Assembly (NCBI GenBank): GCA_028868535.1
Contig: JAGWUH010000012.1
Span: forward strand, 1-64,000
DNA: 64,000 bases
Direction of reading: 5' to 3'
Source: Sphingomonadales bacterium
GTDB lineage: Bacteria; Pseudomonadota; Alphaproteobacteria; Sphingomonadales; Sphingomonadaceae
Made by a program: the position numbers and the translations under genes. The notes under the pieces were generated by a model. The model had not been told where the DNA came from and ran no database searches. It saw only the letters and a program-made list of their open reading frames with translations. Below are positions 19,119 through 27,853 of the stretch, one piece after another (position 1 is the first letter of the stretch; every line of letters begins with the position of its first letter).

Positions 19119-19475
19119 ATGGTGATAGAAGGACCCGGTTTCAGCCTCTACGAACAGGCTACGCTCGAAGATCGCTGCGCGCCGCGCTCGCGGCTGGCGG
19201 TGCCCGCCTCGCTGCGCCAGTCGGGGGGCAAGGCCTTCCAGACGGTGGTGCGCGATCTCTCCGTCGCCGGCTTCTGCGCCAGCTCGCTCAACCGCATGCA
19301 CGTGGGGACGGTGTGCTGGTTGACGATGCCCGGCATGGAGGCGCTCCAGGCCGAGGTGATCTGGTGGAACAATAGCCTCGTCGGCTGTGCCTTCTCGAAC
19401 CTGATGAACCAGATCGTGCTCGACAGCCTGATCGCGCGCTGGCCGACCCAGACCGCTTACCGCATCGTTTCCTGA
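19119..19475 (+). CDS. PilZ-domain protein (probable c-di-GMP binding)
   Basis: A 118-residue single-domain protein. An Arg-rich start (EDRCAPRSRLAVPASLR) supplies the RxxxR element, and VRDLSVAGFCA supplies the D/NxSxxG motif. The remaining beta-strands (VCWLTMPGMEALQAEVIWWN, then NSLVGCAF) fit the PilZ barrel. Such proteins sense cyclic di-GMP and influence motility, exopolysaccharide or envelope functions. No partner gene is adjacent. Confidence 0.85.
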   Translation: MVIEGPGFSLYEQATLEDRCAPRSRLAVPASLRQSGGKAFQTVVRDLSVAGFCASSLNRMHVGTVCWLTMPGMEALQAEVIWWNNSLVGCAFSNLMNQIVLDSLIARWPTQTAYRIVS

Positions 19476-19552
19476 CCTGATGCAATCGTCCCGATGCGTA
19501 CTGCGGGTCGCCCCCGAAATCCCATCTACGGCGGACGACGGGGCGCGACTCG

Positions 19553-19593
19553 GGAGCCCGGCGGGCTCTGCCCCCCCTCGCTCGCCGGGCTCC
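19553..19593. terminator. Strong hairpin between convergent genes
   Basis: GGAGCCCGGCG and CGCCGGGCTCC form a perfect 11-bp stem with a 19-nt C-rich loop, in the 134 bp between the convergent PilZ gene and the degenerate-receiver regulator. It probably ends transcripts from both sides. Its sequence also has the look of a repetitive extragenic palindrome. Confidence 0.45.
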
Positions 19594-19609
19594 GCCCTTC
19601 CGTCTGGCG

Positions 19610-20209
19610 TCAGACCAGGGCGGCGTCGAATGCGGCGCGGATAGCTTCGGAAACGTGGCTGGCGCCCATCTTGGTCATCATGTTGGCGCGGTGGATTTCC
19701 ACCGTGCGCGGGCTGATCGAAAGCCGCTCGCCGATCAGGCGGTTGGACAGGCCTTCGGCGATGCAGGCCAGCACCTCGCGCTCGCGGCGCGACAGGTTGT
19801 CGATGCGCACGCGCGCCTCCGATTCGCGAATCCGGCTCGGCCCCTGTTGCTCGGCCGCCTTGTGCGCCGCGGCAATGGCGGCGACGAGCTGGGCGTCCTC
19901 GGGGGGCCAGGCCAGATAGTCGATGGCGCCGCCCTGGATGGCGCGGACGATCATTCGCGTCGTCGGGTTCTCGGCAAAGCCGACGATCGGCAGCCAGGGA
20001 CCGACTTCGTTCATGTGCGACACGAGCTGGCCAACGGCGTCGCCCTCGTCATGGACCAGCACGATTCCCGCCCGCGGCCAGCGCGCCATCAGTTCGCGCA
20101 CATCCTCGAACGGCTCGACATGCACCCCGTTGCCCGCCAGCCGATGGCTGATGGCGGCGCGGCGCTGGCTCAGCCCGTCAACCAGGTAAACCGGACCACT
20201 CGATTTCAT
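19610..20209 (-). CDS. LuxR/FixJ-type regulator with a degenerate receiver domain
   Basis: A 199-residue protein from the ATG at 20209. The C-terminal LuxR helix-turn-helix is intact (LSRREREVLACIAEGLSNRL, then SISPRTVEIHRANMMTKMG). The N-terminal domain has receiver length and strand pattern, but key residues are altered. Only one acid (Asp11) remains at the end of strand 1. The candidate phosphoacceptor is Asp54. The conserved Thr/Ser position is Phe78, and the switch Lys is Trp101 (YLAWPPE). It probably works without ordinary phosphorylation. It lies beside two more regulators and a histidine kinase on the same strand. Confidence 0.85.
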   Translation of the reverse strand: MKSSGPVYLVDGLSQRRAAISHRLAGNGVHVEPFEDVRELMARWPRAGIVLVHDEGDAVGQLVSHMNEVGPWLPIVGFAENPTTRMIVRAIQGGAIDYLAWPPEDAQLVAAIAAAHKAAEQQGPSRIRESEARVRIDNLSRREREVLACIAEGLSNRLIGERLSISPRTVEIHRANMMTKMGASHVSEAIRAAFDAALV

Positions 20210-20448
20210 TCCAACCTCCGCCGGAGCCCGCCGACAATGAATGCCGCGCGAAGACTCCAGAATGTTCGCCAATCGCAGGGACCGCAGCCGGGCGAAACCG
20301 CCGGTCGGAACCTGCTTCCACCGATCGACTAAGCGCAGGAAGGCGCTGCGAATTCAATTCACCACTTGGTCCGCCGGCATATACTTAGGTTTAGGCCAGC
20401 GCCGCGAGACAAACGACTGCGGGTGGGCATCCGGCTTGCCGGCTTTGC

Positions 20449-20865
20449 TTACGAGGTGGCCAGGTCGTTTCGCGCCAGTTCCTCGATCACCCGCTCCAGT
20501 TCGGCCAGGCGCACCGGCTTGTTCAGGAACGCCACCGCACCCGACGCCAGGGCCGCGCGCGAAACCTTCGCGTCATAGCAGGCGGAAACGAACACGATCG
20601 GCACGCGCGGCCGCGCCTCGGCCAGTCGCGCCTGGACCGCCAGCCCGTTGTCGCCGGGCAGATGGTAGTCGAGCAGCAGGCACAACGGCCGCGCTCCGGC
20701 CAGGAACACCAGCAGTTCGTCGATCCCGCCGAAATGCGCGGTCGCATAGCCCAGCGCGGCGATCCCGCCGGCCAGCGCTTCGCGGAAATCGTCATCGTCG
20801 TCGAGGATGACGACCGGACGCACCGCCGCTGCCTGCGAAATCTCGAGCGTGCCGCCTGACGTCAT
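20449..20865 (-). CDS. Stand-alone response-regulator receiver protein
   Basis: 138 residues from the ATG at 20865, a single receiver domain with no output domain. The acidic pocket (LDDDDD), phosphoacceptor Asp66 in LLLDYHLPG, the conserved Ser in VFVSACYD, and the switch Lys in FLNKP are all intact. Such single-domain receivers act as phosphate sinks or shuttles. It lies just downstream of the FixJ-like regulator and histidine kinase genes, so crosstalk with that kinase is likely. An ATG further upstream is in frame but adds non-conserved residues. Confidence 0.88.
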   Translation of the reverse strand: MTSGGTLEISQAAAVRPVVILDDDDDFREALAGGIAALGYATAHFGGIDELLVFLAGARPLCLLLDYHLPGDNGLAVQARLAEARPRVPIVFVSACYDAKVSRAALASGAVAFLNKPVRLAELERVIEELARNDLATS

Positions 20866-20964
20866 TACCTCACTCGCACGCTGTACCGGCTTTGGCCGGC
20901 GCGCCCCACGCGTGTTATGCATGGCGGCCCGTTGCCTTGATACTATACCTTGGTAGCAGGCCGA

Positions 20965-21591
20965 TCAGCGATCCGCCGCGCAGACCCCCAACTGGTCCGC
21001 CATCCGCACCAGCTCCGCCAGCGAGCGCGCGCCCATCTTGCGCATCGCCTGGCCGCGGTGGACCTTCACCGTGATCTCGCTGACGTCGAGCATCCCGGCG
21101 ATCTGCTTGTTCAGCAAGCCCTGCGCCACCAACCGCATCACCTCGCGCGCGCGGGGCGTCAGCGAATCGAAGCGCAGCCGCAGCTCGGCCTCGGCGGTTT
21201 GGCCGGCGCGTCGGCGCCGATCCTCCTCGATGCCGTGATGGATCGCGTCGATCAGGTCCTGGTCCCGGAACGGCTTGACCAGGAACTCGATCGCGCCGGC
21301 CTTCATCGCCCGTACCGACATCGGCACGTCGGCATGGCCGGACAGGAACACGATCGGCGGGCTGGCCCCGCCGCGCGCCAGCTCGGCCTGAAGGTCCAGC
21401 CCGCTGCGCCCGGGCAACCGCACGTCCAGCACCAGGCAATGCGGCCCCGTCACCGCCGGCGCGTCAAGGTATTCCTGCACCGAACCATAAGCCTTTGCGG
21501 TCATGCCGACGCTGTCCATCAGCGCCAGCAGCGCCTCGCGCAGCGCCGGGTCGTCCTCGACGAAGACGACGCAGCCGTTTCCGTCAGCCAT
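20965..21591 (-). CDS. FixJ/NarL-type response regulator
   Basis: A 208-residue two-domain regulator. The receiver has Glu12/Asp13/Asp14, phosphoacceptor Asp56 (LVLDVRLPG), Ser84 and Lys106. The LuxR-type DNA-binding domain reads LTPRAREVMRLVAQGLLNKQ and then SEITVKVHRGQAMRKMG. Its start overlaps the histidine kinase gene by 8 bp, so kinase and regulator form a cognate pair. The PxxPGxSG and SGHADVP signatures are those of the FixJ subfamily. Confidence 0.93.
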   Translation of the reverse strand: MADGNGCVVFVEDDPALREALLALMDSVGMTAKAYGSVQEYLDAPAVTGPHCLVLDVRLPGRSGLDLQAELARGGASPPIVFLSGHADVPMSVRAMKAGAIEFLVKPFRDQDLIDAIHHGIEEDRRRRAGQTAEAELRLRFDSLTPRAREVMRLVAQGLLNKQIAGMLDVSEITVKVHRGQAMRKMGARSLAELVRMADQLGVCAADR

Positions 21592-22957
21592 CGTCGCCCT
21601 CCGGCGCGGCCGGCAGGCTGATGCGGAACCGCGTGCCGAAGGGCAACCCCGGCTCGCTCCACAGCTTCCCGCCGTGCGCCTCGATGATCGATCGCGAAAT
21701 CGCCAGTCCCATTCCCATCCCGGTCCGCTTGGTGGTGAAGAAGTGATCGAACAGCCGTTCGCGCACCTCGTCGGACATGCCCATGCCGTTGTCCGTCACG
21801 CTCACGCCGACGCCGCCGTCCGCCTCGGCCTGGCTCGCGATCGTCAGCCGTCTTTCCCGCCCGCGCAAGTCCTGCAGCGCCTCGCGCGCATTGGCGATCA
21901 GGTTGATCAGCACCTGCTGCAACTGCACCTCGCTGGCCAGCACGGCCGGCAGGCCGTCGGCCAGCGCCGTCGTCACCGCCACTCCGCTGGCGTCCAGCTC
22001 CCCCGCAACGAAACCCAGCGCCGCGCGAAGGGCGCCATTGACGTCGCACCGCACGAAGTCGCCATCGTCCCGTGCCAGCCGTCGCCGCGTCTCGCGGATC
22101 ACCGCGTGCGCGCGATCGGCATCGCGCAGCGCCCGCGTCAGCGCCTCGCGTGCCGCCTCCACCTTGTCCACCGCCGGCGCGAGATAGCGCATCGCCGTCT
22201 CGACATTGGTGATCACCGCCGCCAGCGGCTGGGTGATCTCGTGCGCGATCGACGAGGCGAATTCGCCCACCGTCAGCGCCCGCGCGATCCGCGCGACTTC
22301 CGCCTGCCGCGCCCGCGCTTCAGCCTCCGCCGCCGCCTGCGCCCGTCGCGCTTCCTCCAGCTTCTGCTGGTCCTCGATTACCGAAATGGCAAAGGCGATT
22401 TCCTCGCCCAGCTCCTGGAAGATCTGCACCTCGCGCTGCGAGAACGCGTACGGCACGCTGGCATAGACCACCACCGCGCCCAGCGTCCGCTCGCCCGCGC
22501 GTCCGAACGGCACCGTCGTGCTCGACCGGATGCCATAAGGCCGCGCGCGATCTCGCCAGGTGTCGAACACCGGGTCGTTCATCGCGTCGTCCATCACCCA
22601 TGGCTCGCCCGAGCGGATGCCGCGCCCGGTCGGGCCAAGACCGGCCGGCAGATCGTCGCGCCAGGTCAGCACCAGCCCGTCGAGATACTCGCGCGCGCTG
22701 CCGGCGCTGGCGATGAAGCGGATTTCCTTGTCAGGTGCCGGCCCGGCCATGGCGATCGCCGCGATCACGTACTCCTGGTGCGCCGCGATCGCGCGGCACA
22801 CGCTCTCGGCCATCTGCGACAGCGATCGCGACCGCACCAGCGCCCGGGCCGAACGCGCATAAGCGCCCAGCGCCCAGGTCAGCCGCCGGACTTCCAGCTC
22901 CGGCGGGTTCGGCAGGTCGATATCGATTGTGCTGTTTCCCGGGCCCACCGCTCCCAT
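21584..22957 (-). CDS. Sensor histidine kinase with GAF domain, FixL-like kinase core
   Basis: A soluble 457-residue kinase without membrane segments. A GAF-type sensor domain spans about residues 45-195 (ending LGAVVVYASVPYAFSQREVQ), and a coiled linker spans 196-230. The phosphoacceptor is His239 in EFASSIAHEITQPLAAVITN. The ATPase has N (LIANAREALQ), G1 (DNGMGMS) and G2 (TGMGMGLAISRSI) boxes. The signal is cytoplasmic; no heme, PAS or cysteine motif identifies it. It overlaps the downstream FixJ-like regulator gene. Confidence 0.92.
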   Translation of the reverse strand: MGAVGPGNSTIDIDLPNPPELEVRRLTWALGAYARSARALVRSRSLSQMAESVCRAIAAHQEYVIAAIAMAGPAPDKEIRFIASAGSAREYLDGLVLTWRDDLPAGLGPTGRGIRSGEPWVMDDAMNDPVFDTWRDRARPYGIRSSTTVPFGRAGERTLGAVVVYASVPYAFSQREVQIFQELGEEIAFAISVIEDQQKLEEARRAQAAAEAEARARQAEVARIARALTVGEFASSIAHEITQPLAAVITNVETAMRYLAPAVDKVEAAREALTRALRDADRAHAVIRETRRRLARDDGDFVRCDVNGALRAALGFVAGELDASGVAVTTALADGLPAVLASEVQLQQVLINLIANAREALQDLRGRERRLTIASQAEADGGVGVSVTDNGMGMSDEVRERLFDHFFTTKRTGMGMGLAISRSIIEAHGGKLWSEPGLPFGTRFRISLPAAPEGDDG

Positions 22958-23050
22958 CCCAAGCTGCCAGAACGCGCGCGACCCGGCTCCAACATGCCGC
23001 GTATCGCCAGCAATTGCAAAGGCTTCGACGCGGCCCTTGCGAACAGTCGA

Positions 23051-24427
23051 TCACTTCAGCGTCGCGTGCGCCGCCAGGGCCCGCGCCCGCCCCTCGGCGT
23101 GGCCGATGATCGGCGGCGGATAGCCTCCTGGCCGCTGCTCCCGGCCATGGCCGGGATCGTGTATCGCCTCGTCCGGCAGCCCCGCCAGCTCGGGCACCCA
23201 GCGCCGGATATAGCCGCCCGCGTCGAACTTCGCCGATTGCGTCAGCGGCGCCATGATGCGCACGAACAGGTTGGCGTCGACGCCGCTGCCCGCCGACCAC
23301 TGCCAGTTGGTCGCGTTCTGCGCATAGTCGGCGTCGACCAGCGTGTCCCAGAACCACTGCTCGCCCTCGCGCCAGTCGATCAGCAGGTGCTTGACCAGGA
23401 AGCTGGCGGCGATCATCCGCACCCGGTTGTGCATCCACCCGGTCGCCCACAACTGCCGCATACCCGCGTCGACGATCGGATAGCCGGTGCGCCCCTGCCG
23501 CCATGCCCGCAGGTCCGCCCTCGCCTCCGCGCCGTTTCGCCAGGGCAGGGCGTCATAGCGCGCCCGCCCGTTGCGCGTGCCGTAGTCGGGCAGTTGCAGG
23601 ATCAGGTTCTGGGCATAGTCGCGCCAGCCCAGTTCGCCCAGGAACGCTGCGCTTCCCGGCACGCTCGCCACCCGGTGCCACACCTGTCCCGGCGAGATCT
23701 CGCCGAAGTGCAGATGCGGCGAAAGTCGCGACGTCCCCTCGCTGGACGGCAGGTTACGCCGCGCCTCGTAGCGGCCCGCGTCCGCAGCGAACGCGTCCAG
23801 CCGCGCCTCCGCCCCGGCCTCGCCCGGCGTCCACTCGGCGCCGAACCCGGTCGCCCAGTCGGGCGCTGTCGGCAGCAGTCTCCAGTCCACCAGCGCGTCG
23901 CCCTGCGGCCAGCGCTCCGGTCCGGGAACCCGCGACGGCGCCGGCAGCGGCTCGGCCGGCGGCATGCGCTCGGCCAGTGCGCGCCAGAACGGCGTGTAGA
24001 TCTTGTACGGCGTTCCCGCGCCGGTCAGCACCGTGCCCGGGCGCGCCAGGTAGTTGCCGTCATGCAGGTGCAGCGCCAGCCGCTGCGCGACCGCCTTCTC
24101 CGCGTTGCGCCACCACGGCTCGTAATGGGCGATGGCATGGACCTCGCGCGCGCCGGTCTCCGCCGCCAGCGCCGCCAGTACCGCGTCGCAACGCCCGCGC
24201 CGCAGCACGAGCCGCGATCCCCGCGCCCGCAGTTCGGCGTCGAGGCTGGCCAGCGAATGATGCAGCCACCATCGGCTCGCCTCGCCCATACGCCGATGCC
24301 GCGGCGTCTCGTCGTCGAGCACATAGACCGGGACGACCGGACCGCCCGCCGCCACCGCTGCGACAAGCGCCGGCTGGTCCGCCAGCCGCAGGTCGCGACG
24401 CAACCACAGGAGAACGGGATCTGCCAT
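23051..24427 (-). CDS. phrB: Deoxyribodipyrimidine photolyase
   Basis: 458 residues, the usual length of a class I CPD photolyase. The N-terminal photolyase fold opens LLWLRRDLRLADQPALVAAV. The FAD-binding C-terminal domain includes STRLSPHLHFGEISPGQVWH-like sequence and WMHNRVRMIAASFLVKHLLI, and WRDYAQNLI and NWQWSAGSG(V)DA carry the Trp residues used in photoreduction and substrate binding. It repairs UV pyrimidine dimers using light. The gene stands alone on the minus strand. Confidence 0.93.
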   Translation of the reverse strand: MADPVLLWLRRDLRLADQPALVAAVAAGGPVVPVYVLDDETPRHRRMGEASRWWLHHSLASLDAELRARGSRLVLRRGRCDAVLAALAAETGAREVHAIAHYEPWWRNAEKAVAQRLALHLHDGNYLARPGTVLTGAGTPYKIYTPFWRALAERMPPAEPLPAPSRVPGPERWPQGDALVDWRLLPTAPDWATGFGAEWTPGEAGAEARLDAFAADAGRYEARRNLPSSEGTSRLSPHLHFGEISPGQVWHRVASVPGSAAFLGELGWRDYAQNLILQLPDYGTRNGRARYDALPWRNGAEARADLRAWRQGRTGYPIVDAGMRQLWATGWMHNRVRMIAASFLVKHLLIDWREGEQWFWDTLVDADYAQNATNWQWSAGSGVDANLFVRIMAPLTQSAKFDAGGYIRRWVPELAGLPDEAIHDPGHGREQRPGGYPPPIIGHAEGRARALAAHATLK

Positions 24428-24534
24428 CGCTCCAGACAGCCCGATTCCTGCTCTGCATCAAGTGTCCGCAAGGCCGTACCCGGCCGATTCCGCGGCAAGC
24501 GACACGAGCGGGCGAGGACCGTCCCCGAACATGA

Positions 24535-24566
24535 GCCAACCCGGGAATCGGCCAACCCGGGAATCG
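24535..24566. repeat. Two tandem copies of a 16-bp unit
   Basis: GCCAACCCGGGAATCG is present twice in perfect tandem in the 224-bp space between the photolyase start and the end of korB. Each copy contains a CCCGGG palindrome. The position suggests a control element for the photolyase gene, but nothing more can be said. Confidence 0.6.
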
Positions 24567-24651
24567 ATCGACAGCGCCATCGGCCGGCCCCTGCGCCGCC
24601 GTCCGGGGCGGCAGGTATTCCCGGTCCTGTCAGGATAACGGCGGGATGGCG

Positions 24652-25683
24652 TCAGCCACCCACCGTCCAGGTCTGCCCCTTGGCCAGCAGCTTGCCGAGG
24701 TCCGCCGCCTTGCCGGCGCGCGCCCGTGCGTCCTGCTCGCCCACCGCGTCCTCGTAGCTCGGCGCCGGATCGTCGTAAATCACGCCCAACGCCATCGGGA
24801 ACGGCCCGAACGGCAGCTCCACCAGCATGTGCGCGACCGAGCGGTTGGTGACGTCGTGGACGATCACGCCCGCCGCCTGCCAATCTCCGTCAACCACGTC
24901 GACCACCTTCAGCTTCAGCGCCGCCGCGTCGAGGGCGATGCCCTTGACGCCGCCGGTCTTGTCGCTGCCGAACAGCATCGGCTCGCCGTGCTTCAGCCAC
25001 AGCTGCTGCTGGTCCGCCCCCTTGGGCGCGGCGAAGTCGTCGAACACGTCCTTGTTGTAGACGATGCAGTTCTGGAAGATCTCGACGAACGCCGCGCCCT
25101 GGTGCGCGTGCGCCGCCTTCAGCACGTCGGGCAGGTGCTTGGAGACGTCGAACCCGCGCGCCACGAACCGCGCCCCCGCGCCCAGCGCGAACGCGCACGG
25201 CCGCGCCGGACGGTCGACCGAGCCGAGCGGCGTGGTCGGGCTGGTCGTGCCAACCCGGCTGGTCGGCGAATACTGGCCCTTGGTCAGGCCATAGATCTCG
25301 TTGTTGAACAGCAGGATCTGCGTGTTCAGGTTGCGGCGGATCACGTGCATCGTGTGGTTGCCGCCGATCGACATGCCGTCGCCGTCGCCGGTCACCAGCC
25401 AGACGTCGAGTTCGGGGTTCGCCAGCTTGATGCCGGTGGCGAACGCCGGCGCGCGGCCGTGGATGGTGTGGAAGCCATAGCTCGCCATGTAGTACGGGAA
25501 CCGGCTCGAGCAGCCGATGCCCGAAACGAACACGGTCTTCGCCGGATCGCTGCCGAGGTCCACCATCGTGCGCTGCACCGCCTTCAGGATCGCATAGTCA
25601 CCGCAACCCGGGCACCAGCGCACTTCTTGGTCGGATTCCCAGTCCTTGATGGTCAGCTTGGCCAGAGGAGTCATGTCGTTCAT
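24652..25683 (-). CDS. korB: 2-oxoacid:ferredoxin oxidoreductase, beta subunit (2-oxoglutarate type)
   Basis: A 343-residue thiamine-diphosphate subunit. WCPGCGDYAIL carries the N-terminal cysteines, GDGDGMSIGGNHTMHVIRRN is the TPP/Mg site, and NNEIYGLTKGQYSPTS follows. With KorA it oxidatively decarboxylates a 2-oxoacid to acyl-CoA, reducing ferredoxin. The split into a long alpha and a short beta subunit is the arrangement of two-subunit 2-oxoglutarate enzymes. It overlaps korA by 4 bp (ATGA). Confidence 0.9.
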   Translation of the reverse strand: MNDMTPLAKLTIKDWESDQEVRWCPGCGDYAILKAVQRTMVDLGSDPAKTVFVSGIGCSSRFPYYMASYGFHTIHGRAPAFATGIKLANPELDVWLVTGDGDGMSIGGNHTMHVIRRNLNTQILLFNNEIYGLTKGQYSPTSRVGTTSPTTPLGSVDRPARPCAFALGAGARFVARGFDVSKHLPDVLKAAHAHQGAAFVEIFQNCIVYNKDVFDDFAAPKGADQQQLWLKHGEPMLFGSDKTGGVKGIALDAAALKLKVVDVVDGDWQAAGVIVHDVTNRSVAHMLVELPFGPFPMALGVIYDDPAPSYEDAVGEQDARARAGKAADLGKLLAKGQTWTVGG

Positions 25684-27641
25684 GGATTCACCGCCTTGAT
25701 GGAGGGCAGTTGGGTCTTGTCGGCGGCGAGCTCGCTGCCGCCGGCGTTGCCGGGCACGCCGTCGAAATAGGTGTCGATCACCGACTCGATCTCGGCGATG
25801 GTGAACGGCTGGCCGGAAACCTTGTTCAGCGGCTTGGCGTCGACCAGGAACTGGTCGCGCAGCACCGTCTTGAACTGGCCGGTGTTCATCTCCGGCACCA
25901 GCACCCGGTCATACGAGTGCAGCAGCTCGCCGAGGTTGGCCGGCAGCGGCCAGACGTGGCGGACGTGGATATGGCTGACGTCCTGCCCCTTGGCGCGCGC
26001 GCGGCGCACGGCCTGCCGGATCGGGCCATAAGTGCTGCCCCAGCCGACCACTGCCAACTTGCCGCCGGCCTGCCCCTGATCGACGTCCTGCGCCGGGATG
26101 CCTGCGGCGATGCCGTCGACCTTGTCCTTGCGCGCGTCGGTCTGCAACTGGTGCGCGGCGGGCGAATAGTCGAGGTTGCCGGTGTCCTGCGCCTTCTCGA
26201 TGCCGCCGATGCGGTGCATCAGGCCGGGCGTACCGGGCTTGATCCACGGACGCACGCCGCGCGCGTCGCGCTTGTACGGCAGGATTTCGCCGTCGGTGCC
26301 GTTGGCCTCACCCAGGAACTGCGCCGGGAACGGCTTGTAGGCCGCGGGATCGGGCACCTTCCAGGGTTCGCTCGCGTTGCCGATATAGCCATCGGTCAGC
26401 AGCATCACCGGGGTCATGTACTGCACGGCGATGCGGCACGCCTCGATCGCGCACTCGAAGCAGTCCGAAGGGCTGCGCGCCGCGATCACCGGCATCGGCG
26501 CGTCGCCGTTGCGGCCATAGATCGCCTGGTAGAGGTCCGATTGCTCGGTCTTGGTCGGCAGGCCGGTGGAAGGCCCACCGCGCTGCGAGTTGACGATCAC
26601 CAGCGGCAGCTCGGTCATGATCGCCAGCCCCATCGCCTCGCCCTTGAGCGCGATGCCCGGGCCGGACGAGGACGTGACACCGAGCTGGCCGGCATAGGAG
26701 GCGCCGATGGCGGAGCAGATCGCGGCGATCTCGTCCTCGGCCTGGAAGGTGGTGACGCCGAACTCCTTGAGCTTCGCGAGGTTGTGCAGGATCGCCGAGG
26801 CCGGGGTGATCGGATAGCCCCCGAAGAACATCGGCAGTTCCGCCAGCTGCGCCCCGGCGACAAGCCCGAGGCTGACCGCTTCGGCGCCGGTTACGGTACG
26901 GTAGAGGCCGGCTTCGGAAGGCACGGGCGCCAGGTGCTGCTGGCGGATCTGGCCGCCGATTTCCGCGGTTTCGCCATAGGCATGGCCTGCGTTCAGCGCG
27001 GCGATGTTGGCCTGCGCCAATTCCGGCTTCTTCGCGAACTTGTCGTTCAGCCAGTCGATCAGCGGCTGGCGGTCGCGGTCGAACATCCACAGCGCCAGGC
27101 CCAGCGTCCACATGTTCTTGCAGCGCAGGGCTTCCTTGTTGCCGAGGCCGAACGGCTTCACCGCCTCGATCGTCAGCGCGCTGATGTCGAATGCCAGGAG
27201 CTGCCACTTGGCCAGGCTGCCGTCTTCCAGCGGATTGGCGTCGTACTTCGCCTTTTCAAGGTTGCGCTTGGTGAACTCGCCCGAGTCGGCGATGATCAGC
27301 CCGCCCGCCTTCAGCGCCGGCACGTTGGTCTTCAGTGCTGCCGGGTTCATGGCCACCAGCACGTCGGGCTGGTCGCCGGCGGTGGTGATGTCGGTGGAGC
27401 CGAAGTTGATCTGGAACGCGGAAACGCCGAACAGCGTGCCCTGCGGCGCGCGGATCTCGGCCGGAAAGTCGGGGAAGGTCGCCAGGTCGTTTCCGGCCAG
27501 CGCGGTGGACAGGGTGAATTGCCCGCCGGTCAGTTGCATGCCGTCGCCGGAGTCGCCCGCGAAGCGGACGACGACCGCTTCGGGAGTCGCGTGCTCCGTG
27601 TCCCGTTCCGCCATCAATGCATCGGCCATTATCGTCGCCAT
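25680..27641 (-). CDS. korA: 2-oxoacid:ferredoxin oxidoreductase, alpha subunit with fused gamma domain
   Basis: About 653 residues from the ATG at 27641; ATGs at 27629 and 27614 are alternatives and none has an ideal ribosome site. The N-terminal third is the gamma domain (VRFAGDSGDGMQLTGGQF, with FPDFPAEIRAPQGTLFGVS). The rest is the alpha pyrimidine-binding domain with GGYPITPAS, FQAEDEIAAI and NSQRGGPSTGLPTKTEQSDL. The gamma-alpha fusion plus a separate beta subunit fits a 2-oxoglutarate or branched 2-oxoacid enzyme. In an aerobe it would provide low-potential electrons or a ferredoxin-linked TCA step. It is divergent from rppH. Confidence 0.9.
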   Translation of the reverse strand: MATIMADALMAERDTEHATPEAVVVRFAGDSGDGMQLTGGQFTLSTALAGNDLATFPDFPAEIRAPQGTLFGVSAFQINFGSTDITTAGDQPDVLVAMNPAALKTNVPALKAGGLIIADSGEFTKRNLEKAKYDANPLEDGSLAKWQLLAFDISALTIEAVKPFGLGNKEALRCKNMWTLGLALWMFDRDRQPLIDWLNDKFAKKPELAQANIAALNAGHAYGETAEIGGQIRQQHLAPVPSEAGLYRTVTGAEAVSLGLVAGAQLAELPMFFGGYPITPASAILHNLAKLKEFGVTTFQAEDEIAAICSAIGASYAGQLGVTSSSGPGIALKGEAMGLAIMTELPLVIVNSQRGGPSTGLPTKTEQSDLYQAIYGRNGDAPMPVIAARSPSDCFECAIEACRIAVQYMTPVMLLTDGYIGNASEPWKVPDPAAYKPFPAQFLGEANGTDGEILPYKRDARGVRPWIKPGTPGLMHRIGGIEKAQDTGNLDYSPAAHQLQTDARKDKVDGIAAGIPAQDVDQGQAGGKLAVVGWGSTYGPIRQAVRRARAKGQDVSHIHVRHVWPLPANLGELLHSYDRVLVPEMNTGQFKTVLRDQFLVDAKPLNKVSGQPFTIAEIESVIDTYFDGVPGNAGGSELAADKTQLPSIKAVNP

Positions 27642-27853
27642 CCTGAACTGTGCGCGCCCGCTTTCCGGTGCCACGCCTGCTTTCACGTATGGGCGCTTGC
27701 GGAATTGCGCGCGCTGGGACAAGCCAGCAATTCTGTCAGACCGCAAACAAGGGCTGTGCCAAGCGCCGATCCGTCCGGCTAGTCAAGTATCAAAGCGCAA
27801 CATTCGCAGTTCCGAACAACTTTTCGCAAATCAAGCTGCATGCCGGAGTCCCG

